From the NCBI GenBank assembly GCA_010909165.1, contig MU008175.1, positions 186,001 to 250,000 on the forward strand: a stretch of DNA of 64,000 bases. Direction: 5' to 3'. The stretch comes from Anthoceros angustus (Eukaryota; Streptophyta; Anthocerotopsida; Anthocerotales; Anthocerotaceae). The stretch's first letter is position 1. Each line of letters begins with the position of its first letter. This document shows, piece after piece, positions 34,676 through 46,350 of this stretch. Position numbers and translations under genes: made by a program. A model generated the notes under the pieces. The model ran no database searches. It had not been told where the DNA came from and worked only from the letters and a program-made list of their open reading frames with translations.

Positions 34676-36335
34676 GAGGGACACTATCGCCGTCTCCTTC
34701 TTCATCCGCCCTAATGACAAAAGATTCCACAGGATACCTTCGAGCCTCATGCCCGAGGAGCTTTTTTGTCAGGCTGTGGCTATGGGCCCTCTCCACCGCC
34801 CCGACTTCTCCCTGGTGGCCTCGCTGCAGACAAATGGCGACCACTTCAAGATTATTTCTCCCCTGTGAGGATCCATCTAGGTTTTTCGTAGCTTTCATTC
34901 GGTGGCTATGGCTGCAGGCGGTCCCCGCAGGATCTCCCGTGTCTTGGGGCTTGGTGTTATTACTTTGAGAAACCCACGCTAAGTTGGGCGCCTCATTGTT
35001 GCTCGGGAGGTGTCTGGCCCCATCACCGCAGATTGCGATTCAGAGCACTTCTGGAGCACCTTGCCCCACCCAATTTGGGATTGCCACCAAAGGGGTTGTG
35101 AGTCTCATGCCTTGATATCCAGCGGTCTCGCGAGTCTCACCACATTTGCTCTAAGTGTGTAGATATCGAGAATGCCTTCAACATTAATGTTAGAGAAGTC
35201 ATTTTCTCGGAACTCGTGGATGTGTGGGCGCCTAGTGGGCCTCATTCCATTTGTTCGCTTTCTATGGTTCTCCGTCCATCTACTATCAACATGGTCCAGC
35301 CATGCAAGGCATTTAGGTTCTCCACTCACAAGGCAAGGGGATTCATTGGGAGGCGCCTCGCCATGGCGCACTCCAGGCTGCCCTAATGCCTTTTGGTAGC
35401 TGGGAGTGCTCTTCCCATCCGTGGTTGACGATACCCATATCCTCGGCTGGGAGGACAAGGTGAGGGCCGCTTTTGATCTCTTCTCCTTGAGCTCTTAAGG
35501 GATTAAGGGTCAAGATCGATAAGTGCAGTAGTGTGGTCCCTTCCGCAATACACCCTCTTCACTATCCGTGAGGATATTATTTCTCCAAAGGGCCTGGGTC
35601 CTCGAGTTCACGAGTCCCCGACTTTTATTCATGGGTTTGTGGACGATCGAAGAAGAAGTGGCTCACATTGGGGACCTTTTCACAAATTGGGGACCCTCGG
35701 GTTGCGGAGTTTAGTATTTTGTCTTGAGGTACAATAAAGCGATGTTATCTTACCCGTAAGGACCTGCGGTGGACATTCCATCCCAAACCTTTTATCAAGA
35801 AAATCTTGAGGAACATTTTGATACCGGCAGGGTTAACACAGTGCTTGGGACATTATAGGTCACCGAATTTTGAATCGCCCGGCCGATGACTTGCTGGAAA
35901 TGTCGAGCAATCGTGTGATGGCCTTTGGAGGCACTAACACGGGTCATCAGGCCTCATAACGCACTAGCCCTTTTCCTGAGTTGGGCGCTCTTGCCCAATT
36001 TTAGCCTCTCGATTTCTGCCGGACTCCCCATGCGGAAGCCTTCCGTCTCAAGTTTTTGAGCGCAGGCCTTCCCCTTAAATGTCTCTCTCAAGGGGCTGGG
36101 ACTCCCCTTTTCCTCGTGAGGCTAGGAAGGCTATGCCTCCTTTTCCTCTCTTCTCTACAGGAAGAAATCATAGCCTTCAATCCTCTACCGGAGAAACATT
36201 ATTCTGAGGCGCAAAGGGCCTCTTGCAGACTCTATAGCCCTGGAATGTGGGCTATGCCTGCTCCCAACGATGTGATAGTCTAGGGAATGACGAGGCTCTT
36301 GGCATCTCGGCTTAGCCTTGCATTCGGTGCCCGCT
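34676..36335 (+). pseudogene. LINE-type reverse transcriptase remnant (palindrome left arm)
   Basis: Plus-strand frames carry blocks of a non-LTR retrotransposon RT. LTRQGDSLGGAS lies in the ORF at 35172-35399 (family form GTRQGDPLGG). FPSVVDDTHILGWEDK at 35412-35459 holds the catalytic DD pair and is followed by VRAAFDLFSL before a stop. Further down, weaker blocks resemble the thumb and C-terminal region. Stops and shifts fall between the blocks, so it is dead. The 5' part with the endonuclease expected for a LINE is absent: homology starts close to the palindrome boundary, consistent with 5' truncation. The mirrored copy lies at 41288-42947 on the minus strand and a more diverged one at 43000-44710. 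Confidence 0.75.
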
Positions 36336-37206
36336 CAATGTGGGTCAATCACCAAATTAACTGATTGATTTGAGAAGACATCCTTATCCGCCGATCCCGA
36401 AGGCTTCTTCTATCCGCACTGCGGAATACAAAGCCTTCTATCGGCCGCTTGGGCGGGCCTTCCACATGGCAAGAGAAGGTAATCCACCATCCGTCAAGCC
36501 GGGTGGGCATCCACCCGTTATGCCAATAGAGTTTGAGGTGCTCAGCTTGCCGTTCATGAAGACGGTCATGACAGAGATGCTTAACCTCTAGTCCATGAGC
36601 GGTTGCCAAATTTCGAGCGCTCGTGTCTCTTCCACTGTCACGCTGGAGGAGAGAGCTGCACCCAAGAATGCAATCGTCATGACCGCAAGTGCGGATGTAT
36701 CTCGGTCCGTCACAAGGATGTGAAGGATCCTGGAGATTTAGGGCCGGGCGGACTTACATGCATTTCCCGGACTCAATGGATGGGACCTCGTGTCACGAGT
36801 GTGTATACGCCAATGGGTCCGGACCTTCTACTGCGCCTCTTGGATGGTGTCCTTTTCTCCGCACTCGCAGAATCATGGGGCTATCGAAGGTTGATGGAGG
36901 GAGTCAGACTGGCCTCTGCCTCCTCCCGGCCAGTTGTGGGCTACGGACATCTCAGTTAGGAAATAAGTGGGGTTTTGTTTTTTCAGAGGTCCAAGAATAA
37001 TAAGGAAAAGGAGGAATAAGCACGGATGGTGCTCCGGATCGGTTCGAGTATACTGGACTGAGTGGGTAACGGACCCCGCACCACTACGACGAGCTACGGA
37101 TCACGACCGGGTATCGGATAAGTCCGACCCCACCCCGGTCAAAACAGATAAGTACGCCAGTGGAAAGTAATTTAGAAGTTGAGTCGAGGAAGATCGAGGG
37201 CGCCAC
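36336..37206 (+). other. Palindrome arm, linker with integrase-like and Cys/His-rich fragments
   Basis: The plus-strand ORF at 36370-36591 includes GGHPPVMPIEFEVLSL, reminiscent of the C-terminal motif of Gypsy integrases (P..P.EFE.P). The ORF at 36603-36959 has a Cys/His-rich stretch (CLFHCHAGGESCTQEC) without a clear zinc-finger spacing. Both are short and unsupported by neighbours. The rest, to 37206, is non-coding in appearance. The same sequence occurs reversed at 40418-41288. Confidence 0.35.
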
Positions 37207-38720
37207 GTGGACGGCCCCGAGTGGAGGTCGCATGCAGCAGCCGTGACTGCCTGCTGGGGCCGCAGGCAGTGTATTCACGCCCGGACCGAAGGGCAGCGAG
37301 CAGAAAGTACGTGGCGTAAGGTCGAGGCCATGCACTGCACCACGATGTGGAAGAGGCACCTCCCGCCACATTTCCAACGCGGCCGACGAGGAGGGTCATT
37401 CTCGGCCACCGCAGCCTCTTGCGCCCGCAACGCAACCTCCCGCGCTATCTCGAACGCCAGCATCTGCCGCTCACCGCTGGGTTGGAGCACAACGCAGCAA
37501 GAGGGCGATCGTGCCGATCTCGGCAATCGCCAGCAAGAAAAGGAGAAGAAGGCGATGGGACCCAAGAAGGTCGGAGGTATGGGAGCCATGGAACCCGGTA
37601 GAGCGCAACATTGTAACCCGCGCTATCCGGACTTTTGGGCCATGGCCGGAGGAGGCGGGAGGATTAGTCAAGAGTGGCACTTAGACGTGTTCCAGTCGTC
37701 GACGCTTGACAAGGTCACCGTCCGGAGTTCGCCGAAGATGTTGGCGCAACAAGGAGGTTCGTCCAAGAACCTCCGGAGGATCCTGTGAGATGGACCTTGA
37801 GGTCCCGAGGGCGGCACAACCGCCCAACGGAGGAGGGGGGCGAGTCCCGCAGCCCCTCAAGGCGAGGGAAGATAGAGGCGCAAGGGCGATGCGAAGCCCG
37901 AACGGACAACCAACGCCGGTTGATGCCTGACCGCCGATGAGGTGAGGGAGCCCGGATCATTGTCCATCGAACTTGCTCACCAAGGTGGATCACCTTGGTG
38001 ATAATTTGGTGTTCCCCGCATGCGCTGGGCAAGAGGGCGACTGGGAAGGATCATCTTCGCCAGTTCACCAGAGGCCCGCAAGCCGAGGAGCGAGAAGCCA
38101 CCGCCGTCTGACTATCCCCATACCGATCCATGTATGGGGACATTACGACTCCTCAAGGATGGGGAGGTAGCGGCGCCCGAAAGGGGCGGCCCTACCAAGG
38201 TGAGCTGCAAAGGCGCCTGAGGTAGAGGCCCGACCCCTAGGGCCAAACGGGTCCGGAGGAGGACGATCGAAGGGATACCTGACTCCATACGCCCGAACGG
38301 ACCCCTCACCACCTAGGGAAGTGTGGAAGATATCCCGCTTCCTCCTCTGGTGCCTCACGAGCAGCAAAGCAGAGACGGCCCGACCCAACAAATTTACCCA
38401 CCACCACAACGGAAGAGAGGAGCCCCGACGAACTCGCCGGCAATCAAGAGGCGGAAGACGGTGCCACCCGCCAACGCAGACTCACGGGTGCTCAGTTTTG
38501 CCCCGCCCACGGAGTGGCAAGAGGTCAAGAGGCGTGAGAAGAGCAGAAAGGGACGCCGCCAAGGAGCAGGAGGTCACCGGGCAGAACCCCACTGAGCCGG
38601 GTCCTGCCGCCGACCGGGAGAGGCAAGGCCGCCCGCCCCTCACCCTCCGAGCCCTGTGACGAAGAGGCGAATAAGGAATTGCCAAGAGGGCCAAGGAGGG
38701 TGAAGCTCCACTCAATCAGA
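37207..38720 (+). pseudogene. Gag-like retroelement coding debris (palindrome left arm)
   Basis: Plus-strand ORFs at 37207-37788, 38020-38220 and 38323-38659 show basic and Pro-rich protein-like sequence, with PPPQRKRGAPTNSPAIKRRK near 38.4 kb resembling a nuclear-localisation or nucleic-acid-binding tail. A diverged copy exists at 32.4-34.4 kb, where the same peptide blocks are kept in the same order. That supports a formerly coding region of a repeated element. No zinc knuckle or enzyme is visible, so gag-like is inference only. Confidence 0.45.
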
Positions 38721-38762
38721 CCTAAGGGACCCGATTAGGTCCGAGAACCCACCGACTCGATC

Positions 38763-38862
38763 AATGGAGGTCCTTGGACCGTGAGATGCCCGCCCCACTA
38801 CGGACTTTTGGGGGCCTCACATGGCGGCCGTGGAAGAGACACGGGGTCCTGCTACCGCCATG
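38763..38862. other. Palindrome loop (unpaired centre)
   Basis: These 100 bases separate the arms. They are not palindromic and are colinear with the diverged copy at about 32405-32510 (reverse orientation), continuing the left arm. The right arm then turns back at GATCGAGTCGGTGGG. The native element therefore reads through the loop and the fold-back happens at its end. Confidence 0.9.
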
Positions 38863-41800
38863 GATCGAGTCGGTGGGTTCTCGGACCTAATCGGGTCCCT
38901 TAGGTCTGATTGAGTGGAGCTTCACCCTCCTTGGCCCTCTTGGCAATTCCTTATTCGCCTCTTCGTCACAGGGCTCGGAGGGTGAGGGGCGGGCGGCCTT
39001 GCCTCTCCCGGTCGGCGGCAGGACCGGCTCAGTGGGGTTCTGCCCGGTGACCTCCTGCTCCTTGGCGGCGTCCCTTTCTGCTCTTCTCACGCCTCTTGAC
39101 CTCTTGCCACTCCGTGGGCGGGGCAAAACTGAGCACCCGTGAGTCTGCGTTGGCGGTGGCACCGTCTTCCGCCTCTTGATTGCCGGCGAGTTCGTCGGGG
39201 CTCCTCTCTTCCGTTGTGGTGGTGGGTAAATTTGTTGGGTCGGGCCGTCTCTGCTTTGCTGCTCGTGAGGCACCAGAGGAGGAAGCGGGATATCTTCCAC
39301 ACTTCCCTAGGTGGTGAGGGGTCCGTTCGGGCGTATGGAGTCAGGTATCCCTTCGATCGTCCTCCTCCGGACCCGTTTGGCCCTAGGGGTCGGGCCTCTA
39401 CCTCAGGCGCCTTTGCAGCTCACCTTGGTAGGGCCGCCCCTTTCGGGCGCCGCTACCTCCCCATCCTTGAGGAGTCGTAATGTCCCCATACATGGATCGG
39501 TATGGGGATAGTCAGACGGCGGTGGCTTCTCGCTCCTCGGCTTGCGGGCCTCTGGTGAACTGGCGAAGATGATCCTTCCCAGTCGCCCTCTTGCCCAGCG
39601 CATGCGGGGAACACCAAATTATCACCAAGGTGATCCACCTTGGTGAGCAAGTTCGATGGACAATGATCCGGGCTCCCTCACCTCATCGGCGGTCAGGCAT
39701 CAACCGGCGTTGGTTGTCCGTTCGGGCTTCGCATCGCCCTTGCGCCTCTATCTTTCCCTCGCCTTGAGGGGCTGCGGGACTCGCCCCCCTCCTCCGTTGG
39801 GCGGTTGTGCCGCCCTCGGGACCTCAAGGTCCATCTCACAGGATCCTCCGGAGGTTCTTGGACGAACCTCCTTGTTGCGCCAACATCTTCGGCGAACTCC
39901 GGACGGTGACCTTGTCAAGCGTCGACGACTGGAACACGTCTAAGTGCCACTCTTGACTAATCCTCCCGCCTCCTCCGGCCATGGCCCAAAGTCCGGATAG
40001 CGCGGGTTACAATGTTGCGCTCTACCGGGTTCCATGGCTCCCATACCTCCGACCTTCTTGGGTCCCATCGCCTTCTTCTCCTTTTCTTGCTGGCGATTGC
40101 CGAGATCGGCACGATCGCCCTCTTGCTGCGTTGTGCTCCAACCCAGCGGTGAGCGGCAGATGCTGGCGTTCGAGATAGCGCGGGAGGTTGCGTTGCGGGC
40201 GCAAGAGGCTGCGGTGGCCGAGAATGACCCTCCTCGTCGGCCGCGTTGGAAATGTGGCGGGGAGGTGCCTCTTCCACATCGTGGTGCAGTGCATGGCCTC
40301 GACCTTACGCCACGTACTTTCTGCTCGCTGCCCTTCGGTCCGGGCGTGAATACACTGCCTGCGGCCCCAGCAGGCAGTCACGGCTGCTGCATGCGACCTC
40401 CACTCGGGGCCGTCCACGTGGCGCCCTCGATCTTCCTCGACTCAACTTCTAAATTACTTTCCACTGGCGTACTTATCTGTTTTGACCGGGGTGGGGTCGG
40501 ACTTATCCGATACCCGGTCGTGATCCGTAGCTCGTCGTAGTGGTGCGGGGTCCGTTACCCACTCAGTCCAGTATACTCGAACCGATCCGGAGCACCATCC
40601 GTGCTTATTCCTCCTTTTCCTTATTATTCTTGGACCTCTGAAAAAACAAAACCCCACTTATTTCCTAACTGAGATGTCCGTAGCCCACAACTGGCCGGGA
40701 GGAGGCAGAGGCCAGTCTGACTCCCTCCATCAACCTTCGATAGCCCCATGATTCTGCGAGTGCGGAGAAAAGGACACCATCCAAGAGGCGCAGTAGAAGG
40801 TCCGGACCCATTGGCGTATACACACTCGTGACACGAGGTCCCATCCATTGAGTCCGGGAAATGCATGTAAGTCCGCCCGGCCCTAAATCTCCAGGATCCT
40901 TCACATCCTTGTGACGGACCGAGATACATCCGCACTTGCGGTCATGACGATTGCATTCTTGGGTGCAGCTCTCTCCTCCAGCGTGACAGTGGAAGAGACA
41001 CGAGCGCTCGAAATTTGGCAACCGCTCATGGACTAGAGGTTAAGCATCTCTGTCATGACCGTCTTCATGAACGGCAAGCTGAGCACCTCAAACTCTATTG
41101 GCATAACGGGTGGATGCCCACCCGGCTTGACGGATGGTGGATTACCTTCTCTTGCCATGTGGAAGGCCCGCCCAAGCGGCCGATAGAAGGCTTTGTATTC
41201 CGCAGTGCGGATAGAAGAAGCCTTCGGGATCGGCGGATAAGGATGTCTTCTCAAATCAATCAGTTAATTTGGTGATTGACCCACATTGAGCGGGCACCGA
41301 ATGCAAGGCTAAGCCGAGATGCCAAGAGCCTCGTCATTCCCTAGACTATCACATCGTTGGGAGCAGGCATAGCCCACATTCCAGGGCTATAGAGTCTGCA
41401 AGAGGCCCTTTTGCGCCTCAGAATAATGTTTCTCCGGTAGAGGATTGAAGGCTATGATTTCTTCCTGTAGAGAAGAGAGGAAAAGGAGGCATAGCCTTCC
41501 TAGCCTCACGAGGAAAGGGAGTCCCAGCCCCTTGAGAGAGACATTTAAGGGGAAGGCCTGCGCTCAAAAACTTGAGACGGAAGGCTTCCGCATGGGGAGT
41601 CCGGCAGAAATCGAGAGGCTAAAATTGGGCAAGAGCGCCCAACTCAGGAAAAGGGCTAGTGCGTTATGAGGCCTGATGACCCGTGTTAGTGCCTCCAAAG
41701 GCCATCACACGATTGCTCGACATTTCCAGCAAGTCATCGGCCGGGCGATTCAAAATTCGGTGACCTATAATGTCCCAAGCACTGTGTTAACCCTGCCGGT

Positions 41801-42998
41801 ATCAAAATGTTCCTCAAGATTTTCTTGATAAAAGGTTTGGGATGGAATGTCCACCGCAGGTCCTTACGGGTAAGATAACATCGCTTTATTGTACCTCAAG
41901 ACAAAATACTAAACTCCGCAACCCGAGGGTCCCAATTTGTGAAAAGGTCCCAATGTGAGCCACTTCTTCTTCGATCGTCCACAAACCCATGAATAAAAGT
42001 CGGGGACTCGTGAACTCGAGGACCCAGGCCCTTTGGAGAAATAATATCCTCACGGATAGTGAAGAGGGTGTATTGCGGAAGGGACCACACTACTGCACTT
42101 ATCGATCTTGACCCTTAATCCCTTAAGAGCTCAAGGAGAAGAGATCAAAAGCGGCCCTCACCTTGTCCTCCCAGCCGAGGATATGGGTATCGTCAACCAC
42201 GGATGGGAAGAGCACTCCCAGCTACCAAAAGGCATTAGGGCAGCCTGGAGTGCGCCATGGCGAGGCGCCTCCCAATGAATCCCCTTGCCTTGTGAGTGGA
42301 GAACCTAAATGCCTTGCATGGCTGGACCATGTTGATAGTAGATGGACGGAGAACCATAGAAAGCGAACAAATGGAATGAGGCCCACTAGGCGCCCACACA
42401 TCCACGAGTTCCGAGAAAATGACTTCTCTAACATTAATGTTGAAGGCATTCTCGATATCTACACACTTAGAGCAAATGTGGTGAGACTCGCGAGACCGCT
42501 GGATATCAAGGCATGAGACTCACAACCCCTTTGGTGGCAATCCCAAATTGGGTGGGGCAAGGTGCTCCAGAAGTGCTCTGAATCGCAATCTGCGGTGATG
42601 GGGCCAGACACCTCCCGAGCAACAATGAGGCGCCCAACTTAGCGTGGGTTTCTCAAAGTAATAACACCAAGCCCCAAGACACGGGAGATCCTGCGGGGAC
42701 CGCCTGCAGCCATAGCCACCGAATGAAAGCTACGAAAAACCTAGATGGATCCTCACAGGGGAGAAATAATCTTGAAGTGGTCGCCATTTGTCTGCAGCGA
42801 GGCCACCAGGGAGAAGTCGGGGCGGTGGAGAGGGCCCATAGCCACAGCCTGACAAAAAAGCTCCTCGGGCATGAGGCTCGAAGGTATCCTGTGGAATCTT
42901 TTGTCATTAGGGCGGATGAAGAAGGGAGACGGCGATAGTGTCCCTCAGAGGCCCGGCGCCACCGTGCGTCCAGGCCAACGCACCTAACACCTGGAGGC
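38863..42998 (-). repeat. Right arm of the 8.4-kb palindrome
   Basis: This 4136-base reverse complement of the left arm contains the same gag-like (38905-40417, minus) and LINE RT remnants (41288-42947, minus), with the same stops. Beyond 42998 the symmetry is lost and a diverged direct copy of the left-arm LINE part begins. Confidence 0.97.
41288..42947 (-). pseudogene. LINE-type reverse transcriptase remnant (palindrome right arm)
   Basis: Mirror of 34676-36335, with TRQGDSLGGAS at 42222-42449 on the minus strand and the SVVDD block just downstream. It shares all inactivating lesions with the left-arm copy, so the two did not decay independently. Confidence 0.75.
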
Positions 42999-44710
42999 AG
43001 TGGCGCAGCCTCTACGAGACACCATCGCGCGCTCCGTGCCCTTCTGTCAAGCCCCCATTTAATGGCTGACATTCCACAGGAGTACCTTCGATTCGTGCAG
43101 GGAGGCGTTTTGTCTAAGGCAGGTGATTCTTTGGTGGAGACCCTCTCCACTTTGACTCTCCTCGGTGGCACTGTCGACGATTATGGCCACTTTCAAGATT
43201 ATTTCTCCCGAGAGGATCCATCTAGTGGTTTTGAGCTTTTCGTTAAAGGTGGCGGCTATGGCGGAGGCCGAGAATACTCATGAGATCTCCGAGGTCTTGA
43301 GGGCTTGCCAAGTTATTAGCTTTGGAAGAAACCTCTACGTTGGGGTTGCGCCCTGTGCCATCGGAGAAGTGTTCCTTAATGGCCTCATGGCCGGCGACGT
43401 GTGCGATTCAACTTGAGCACTTCCGGAGCACCTTTGCCCCACAATTTGGGATTGCCACGGGAGGGTTGTGAGTCTGTGACCTTTGATATCAGCGGTCTGA
43501 GTCTCACCACATTGGGTTGCTCGGTGAATATCGAGAATGCGGCAACCACTTTGTCTAGAGAAGTCATTTTCTACCGGCGGAACTCGAGGTAGCCAGGTGG
43601 GCGCCTAGCGGGCCTGCCTGCACTGTTCCATTTGTTCGCTACTTCATAGGTTCTCCGTCCAATCTCTCTCTTATCAACATGGTCCATTGCAGGAAGGCAT
43701 TCCGGTTCTCCTCGGCGATAGGCACAAGGCAAGGGGATCCGTTGGGAGGCGCCCTCGCCGCCATAAGCGCACTCCAAAATGCACATCCTCAACATGCACT
43801 TTTGCGATTCGGGGTACCTTTTCCCATCCGTGGTTGGCGATACCCCTTATCCTGGGCGAGGGGGACAAGAGGTGAGGGGCTGCCTTTGATACTCTTCTCC
43901 TTGGAGCTCTCCGTAAGGGATTGGGGGTCAAGATCGATAAGTGCAGTGTGGTCCCTTCCAGTAATACTTTACCCCTCTTCACTATCAGGATATTATTTTC
44001 CTCATAAGGAGGCTTGGGTCCTCGAGTTCCGGCTTTGAGTCCCACGACTTTTATTCAAGGGTTTGTGGGCCAGCTCTGGAAGAGGCAGTGGCTCACATTG
44101 GGGACCTTTTCTGGAGTGGGACCCTCGGGTTGCGTTTAGTATTTTGTCTTCTTGCTTGGCGTCGAGCGATTTATCTTACCCGGGTGCTCCATCCCAAAGC
44201 TTCCGGCCTTTTTATCAAGCGAGGAACATTTTGATAGGCGAGGTTAACACAGGCGCTTACAGGGACATTATGAGGTCCGACACGCTTTGAATCATGCCCG
44301 GCCGATGACTTGGCGCGAAGCGAGGCATCGTGTCACGATTGGCCTTTGGAGGCACTAACTTCTTTGGTCATAGGCCTCAGCTCAAGCTGACCTTCCTCGG
44401 GAGTTGGGCGCTCCTTGCCCAATTTTAGCCTCTCGATTGCCTGTCTGAGGACTCCCCATGCGGAAGCCTTCCGTCTCAAGTTTTTGAGGAGGGCGCGGCC
44501 TTCCCTTCTTAAATTCTCTCTCAAGTGGGCTAGGGACTCCCCTTTTCCCTGGAGGAAGCTAGGAAGCCATGCCTCCTTTTCCTCTTTCTCTAAGGAAAAA
44601 TGCATAGCTTCAAATACCCTCTCCAGGAGAAAGCATTATTCTGAGGCGCAAAAGGCCCTCTTGCAGACTCCTCCATTCCCTAGGAATGTGGCATGCCAGC
44701 GTTCTGATAG
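42999..44710 (+). pseudogene. LINE-type reverse transcriptase remnant, diverged third copy
   Basis: Aligns in direct orientation with 34676-36335 but with many substitutions and indels. Plus-strand blocks include an EVLRACQVISFGRN-type start near 43290, APQFGIATGGL near 43438, an ENAATTLSREVIF block at about 43534-43572, and IGTRQGDPLGGALAA in the ORF at 43679-44038, where the catalytic region reads SVVGD instead of SVVDD. This copy keeps the better TRQGDPLGG motif while the palindrome copies keep the DD pair, so each has lost different residues. All are dead copies of one LINE family. Confidence 0.75.
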
Positions 44711-44941
44711 GGAATGAGGCTCTTGGCCTTGGCTTAGCCTTGCATTCGGTGCCGAATCGTGGGTCAATCACATTGGTGATAGGACATCCCTCTCCGCCTT
44801 AGGCGGCTTCTCTTCTTCTATCCCGCAAGGGAGACTCCGCCTTCTTCTGGCCGCTTGGGCGCCTCCACATGACCACGGGCCTCCACCGTAAAATCCGTCC
44901 GTGGGTGGCCTCCACTTAAATGGGTTTTCTCTTGCCGCTGC
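44711..44941 (+). other. Junction between LINE remnant and LTR-like segment
   Basis: Homology to the left-arm linker (for example GCTTAGCCTTGCATTCGGTGC, GGCCGCTTGGGCG) fades out over this stretch, and the LTR-like block begins at GCTTGCACCTTGTGTG. Confidence 0.5.
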
Positions 44942-45430
44942 TTGCACCTTGTGTGTCTTCATGCTAACGTGAGTCCCGAGTCATCGAAAGGTGCACGGCG
45001 CCCCGGAGAGATCGATCAAGGTCCCGTGACGGACCCTAACGTGGTGGTGGTGTGTGTGGGAAGAGCGATCGGGGACCCGTGGTTCGCCTGCAGCCGCCCA
45101 AAGATCGAGCGGACCGAACGTGTGAGCCGGAGGAACTCCGGAGGGTGCAGAGCCTGACGAGAGGCCCGCTGAGCAACGGAGGAGGTCCGGATCGTAGCTA
45201 CCATGCTCTTTTCCAAGGTTGATGAGCGAGTGAGAGTGATGAGAGGAACGACTAAAGGAACGAGTGACGCGGAACGATACGGACGCAAACGGGTCTCAAA
45301 CGCTTGGCCACACCGGCCTCGTGAACGTTATGAGTAGTTAGACGAAACGATTGCGTGTGTTAAAGTTGAGCGACGCAAAGTAAGGTGAGAATCGGTTATC
45401 ATTCTCGGAACGGACTCATTACAACGACAT
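44942..45430 (+). repeat. LTR-like segment, copy 2 (inverted relative to 15.19-15.8 kb)
   Basis: Shares nearly 500 bases with the reverse complement of 15190-15712, including TCGAAAGGTGCACG, GATCGATCAAGGTCCCGTGA, GGAGGAACTCCGGAGGG, TTGATGAGCGAGTGAGAGTG and TTATCATTCTC. Differences are substitutions plus short indels. The two copies point in opposite directions 29 kb apart, so they are not the LTR pair of a single element. Confidence 0.7.
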
Positions 45431-46350
45431 CGGGATTGTGCGCTGCCTTACCGGGCCCGAAAGTCGCACACATGGGGAATTATCGGTGGCGCGGTTCTCC
45501 CGCCTCCCTCGGCAATGGCGTCCTGCCCTCCGCACGGCCTCCTCCGCCGCTGCCACTCCGCTAAGGGGCAAGGGAATGCGCCCGGGCGTCAAGGCTGGGT
45601 AGGTGTATCTTCGCTGCTCGCTTTCCTCCGAAGTCGTGAGGTTCAGCATGGGTCGTGGTCAGCTGGCCTGTGTCGGCGCGCATGGCCAACTCCTTTCCTC
45701 ATGGCTGCATTCCTCACCTTGGTGCTCCGGTGGAGGACCGGGAGGAGGGAAGTAATGTCTTCCCACACCTCCTGGATGGCGAGGGGTCCGTTCGAGCATG
45801 AGAGTCAATCCTCTCGTCGTCCTCTCGGACCTTGGTGGGCCGGACGGACCTCGTGCTTCCTTCACGCCCGCCTCGGTAGGCGTTAGCCTTCCATAGCGCC
45901 CGCTCCTCTTCCCCTTCCTTCAGGAGGTTCATGTGCCCCCACACATGGATGATGAACGGCGACAACGCCGACGGGGGTGGCTTCTCACTTCTCAACTTCC
46001 TGGCCTCCTGGTTGATTCTGGCAAAGATGATCCTACCCCAGTCGGCGCGTTTTCCCCTCTGTAAGGCGTGGAGGAACACCAGCATATTATCATCAAGGTG
46101 GTCCACCTTGATGAGCATATTTCAGTGGACGATGATCTTTGCCACTGCTCGTACCCTCTTGTCGGAGGTCAGGGGCCACCCGTTGAGGATCGCTACGTTC
46201 ACTGCAAGAGGGTGGAGGAAAACCACAGGGCTTCCCGAGGCTTCCCTCTAGGGCTACACTTATCCCACTGCCGCTCAGACGCTGGGTTTCGTCCCCATGA
46301 GACTTGTGTGAAAGTTCGAGGTCTTGTGACAATCGCCACCGCAGACACAC
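45431..46350 (-). pseudogene. Gag-like retroelement coding debris, diverged copy
   Basis: The plus strand resembles 39.25-39.75 kb: GGCGAGGGGTCCGTTCGAGC, CCCCACACATGGATGATG, GATGATCCT and TCAAGGTGGTCCACCTTGATGAGCA are recognisable. The coding sense is therefore minus. ORFs at 45714-46118 (minus) and neighbours are broken. This is the fourth sequence in the window derived from the gag-like family. Confidence 0.5.

Larger units (their letters stand above)
34624..38762 (+). repeat. Left arm of the 8.4-kb palindrome
   Basis: This 4139-base segment is the reverse complement of 38863-42998. I found no substitutions in the parts compared by eye. All nine differences noticed are one-base changes in homopolymer runs: near 34693, at two G-runs around 35673 and 35697, C- and T-runs near 36105-36110, an A-run near 36213, and C- or G-runs near 37373, 38468 and 38587. 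Their net effect is +3, exactly the length difference between the arms. Confidence 0.97.

Noticed and set aside
36603-36959. Zinc-finger protein (Cys/His-rich ORF)
   Set aside because: Cys and His spacing fits no known zinc-finger class, and the ORF lies in a decayed repeat duplicated by the palindrome.
15190-45430. One 30-kb element bounded by the two LTR-like segments
   Set aside because: The segments are inverted with respect to each other, so they cannot be LTRs of one retrotransposon, and no terminal-inverted-repeat transposase fits this span.
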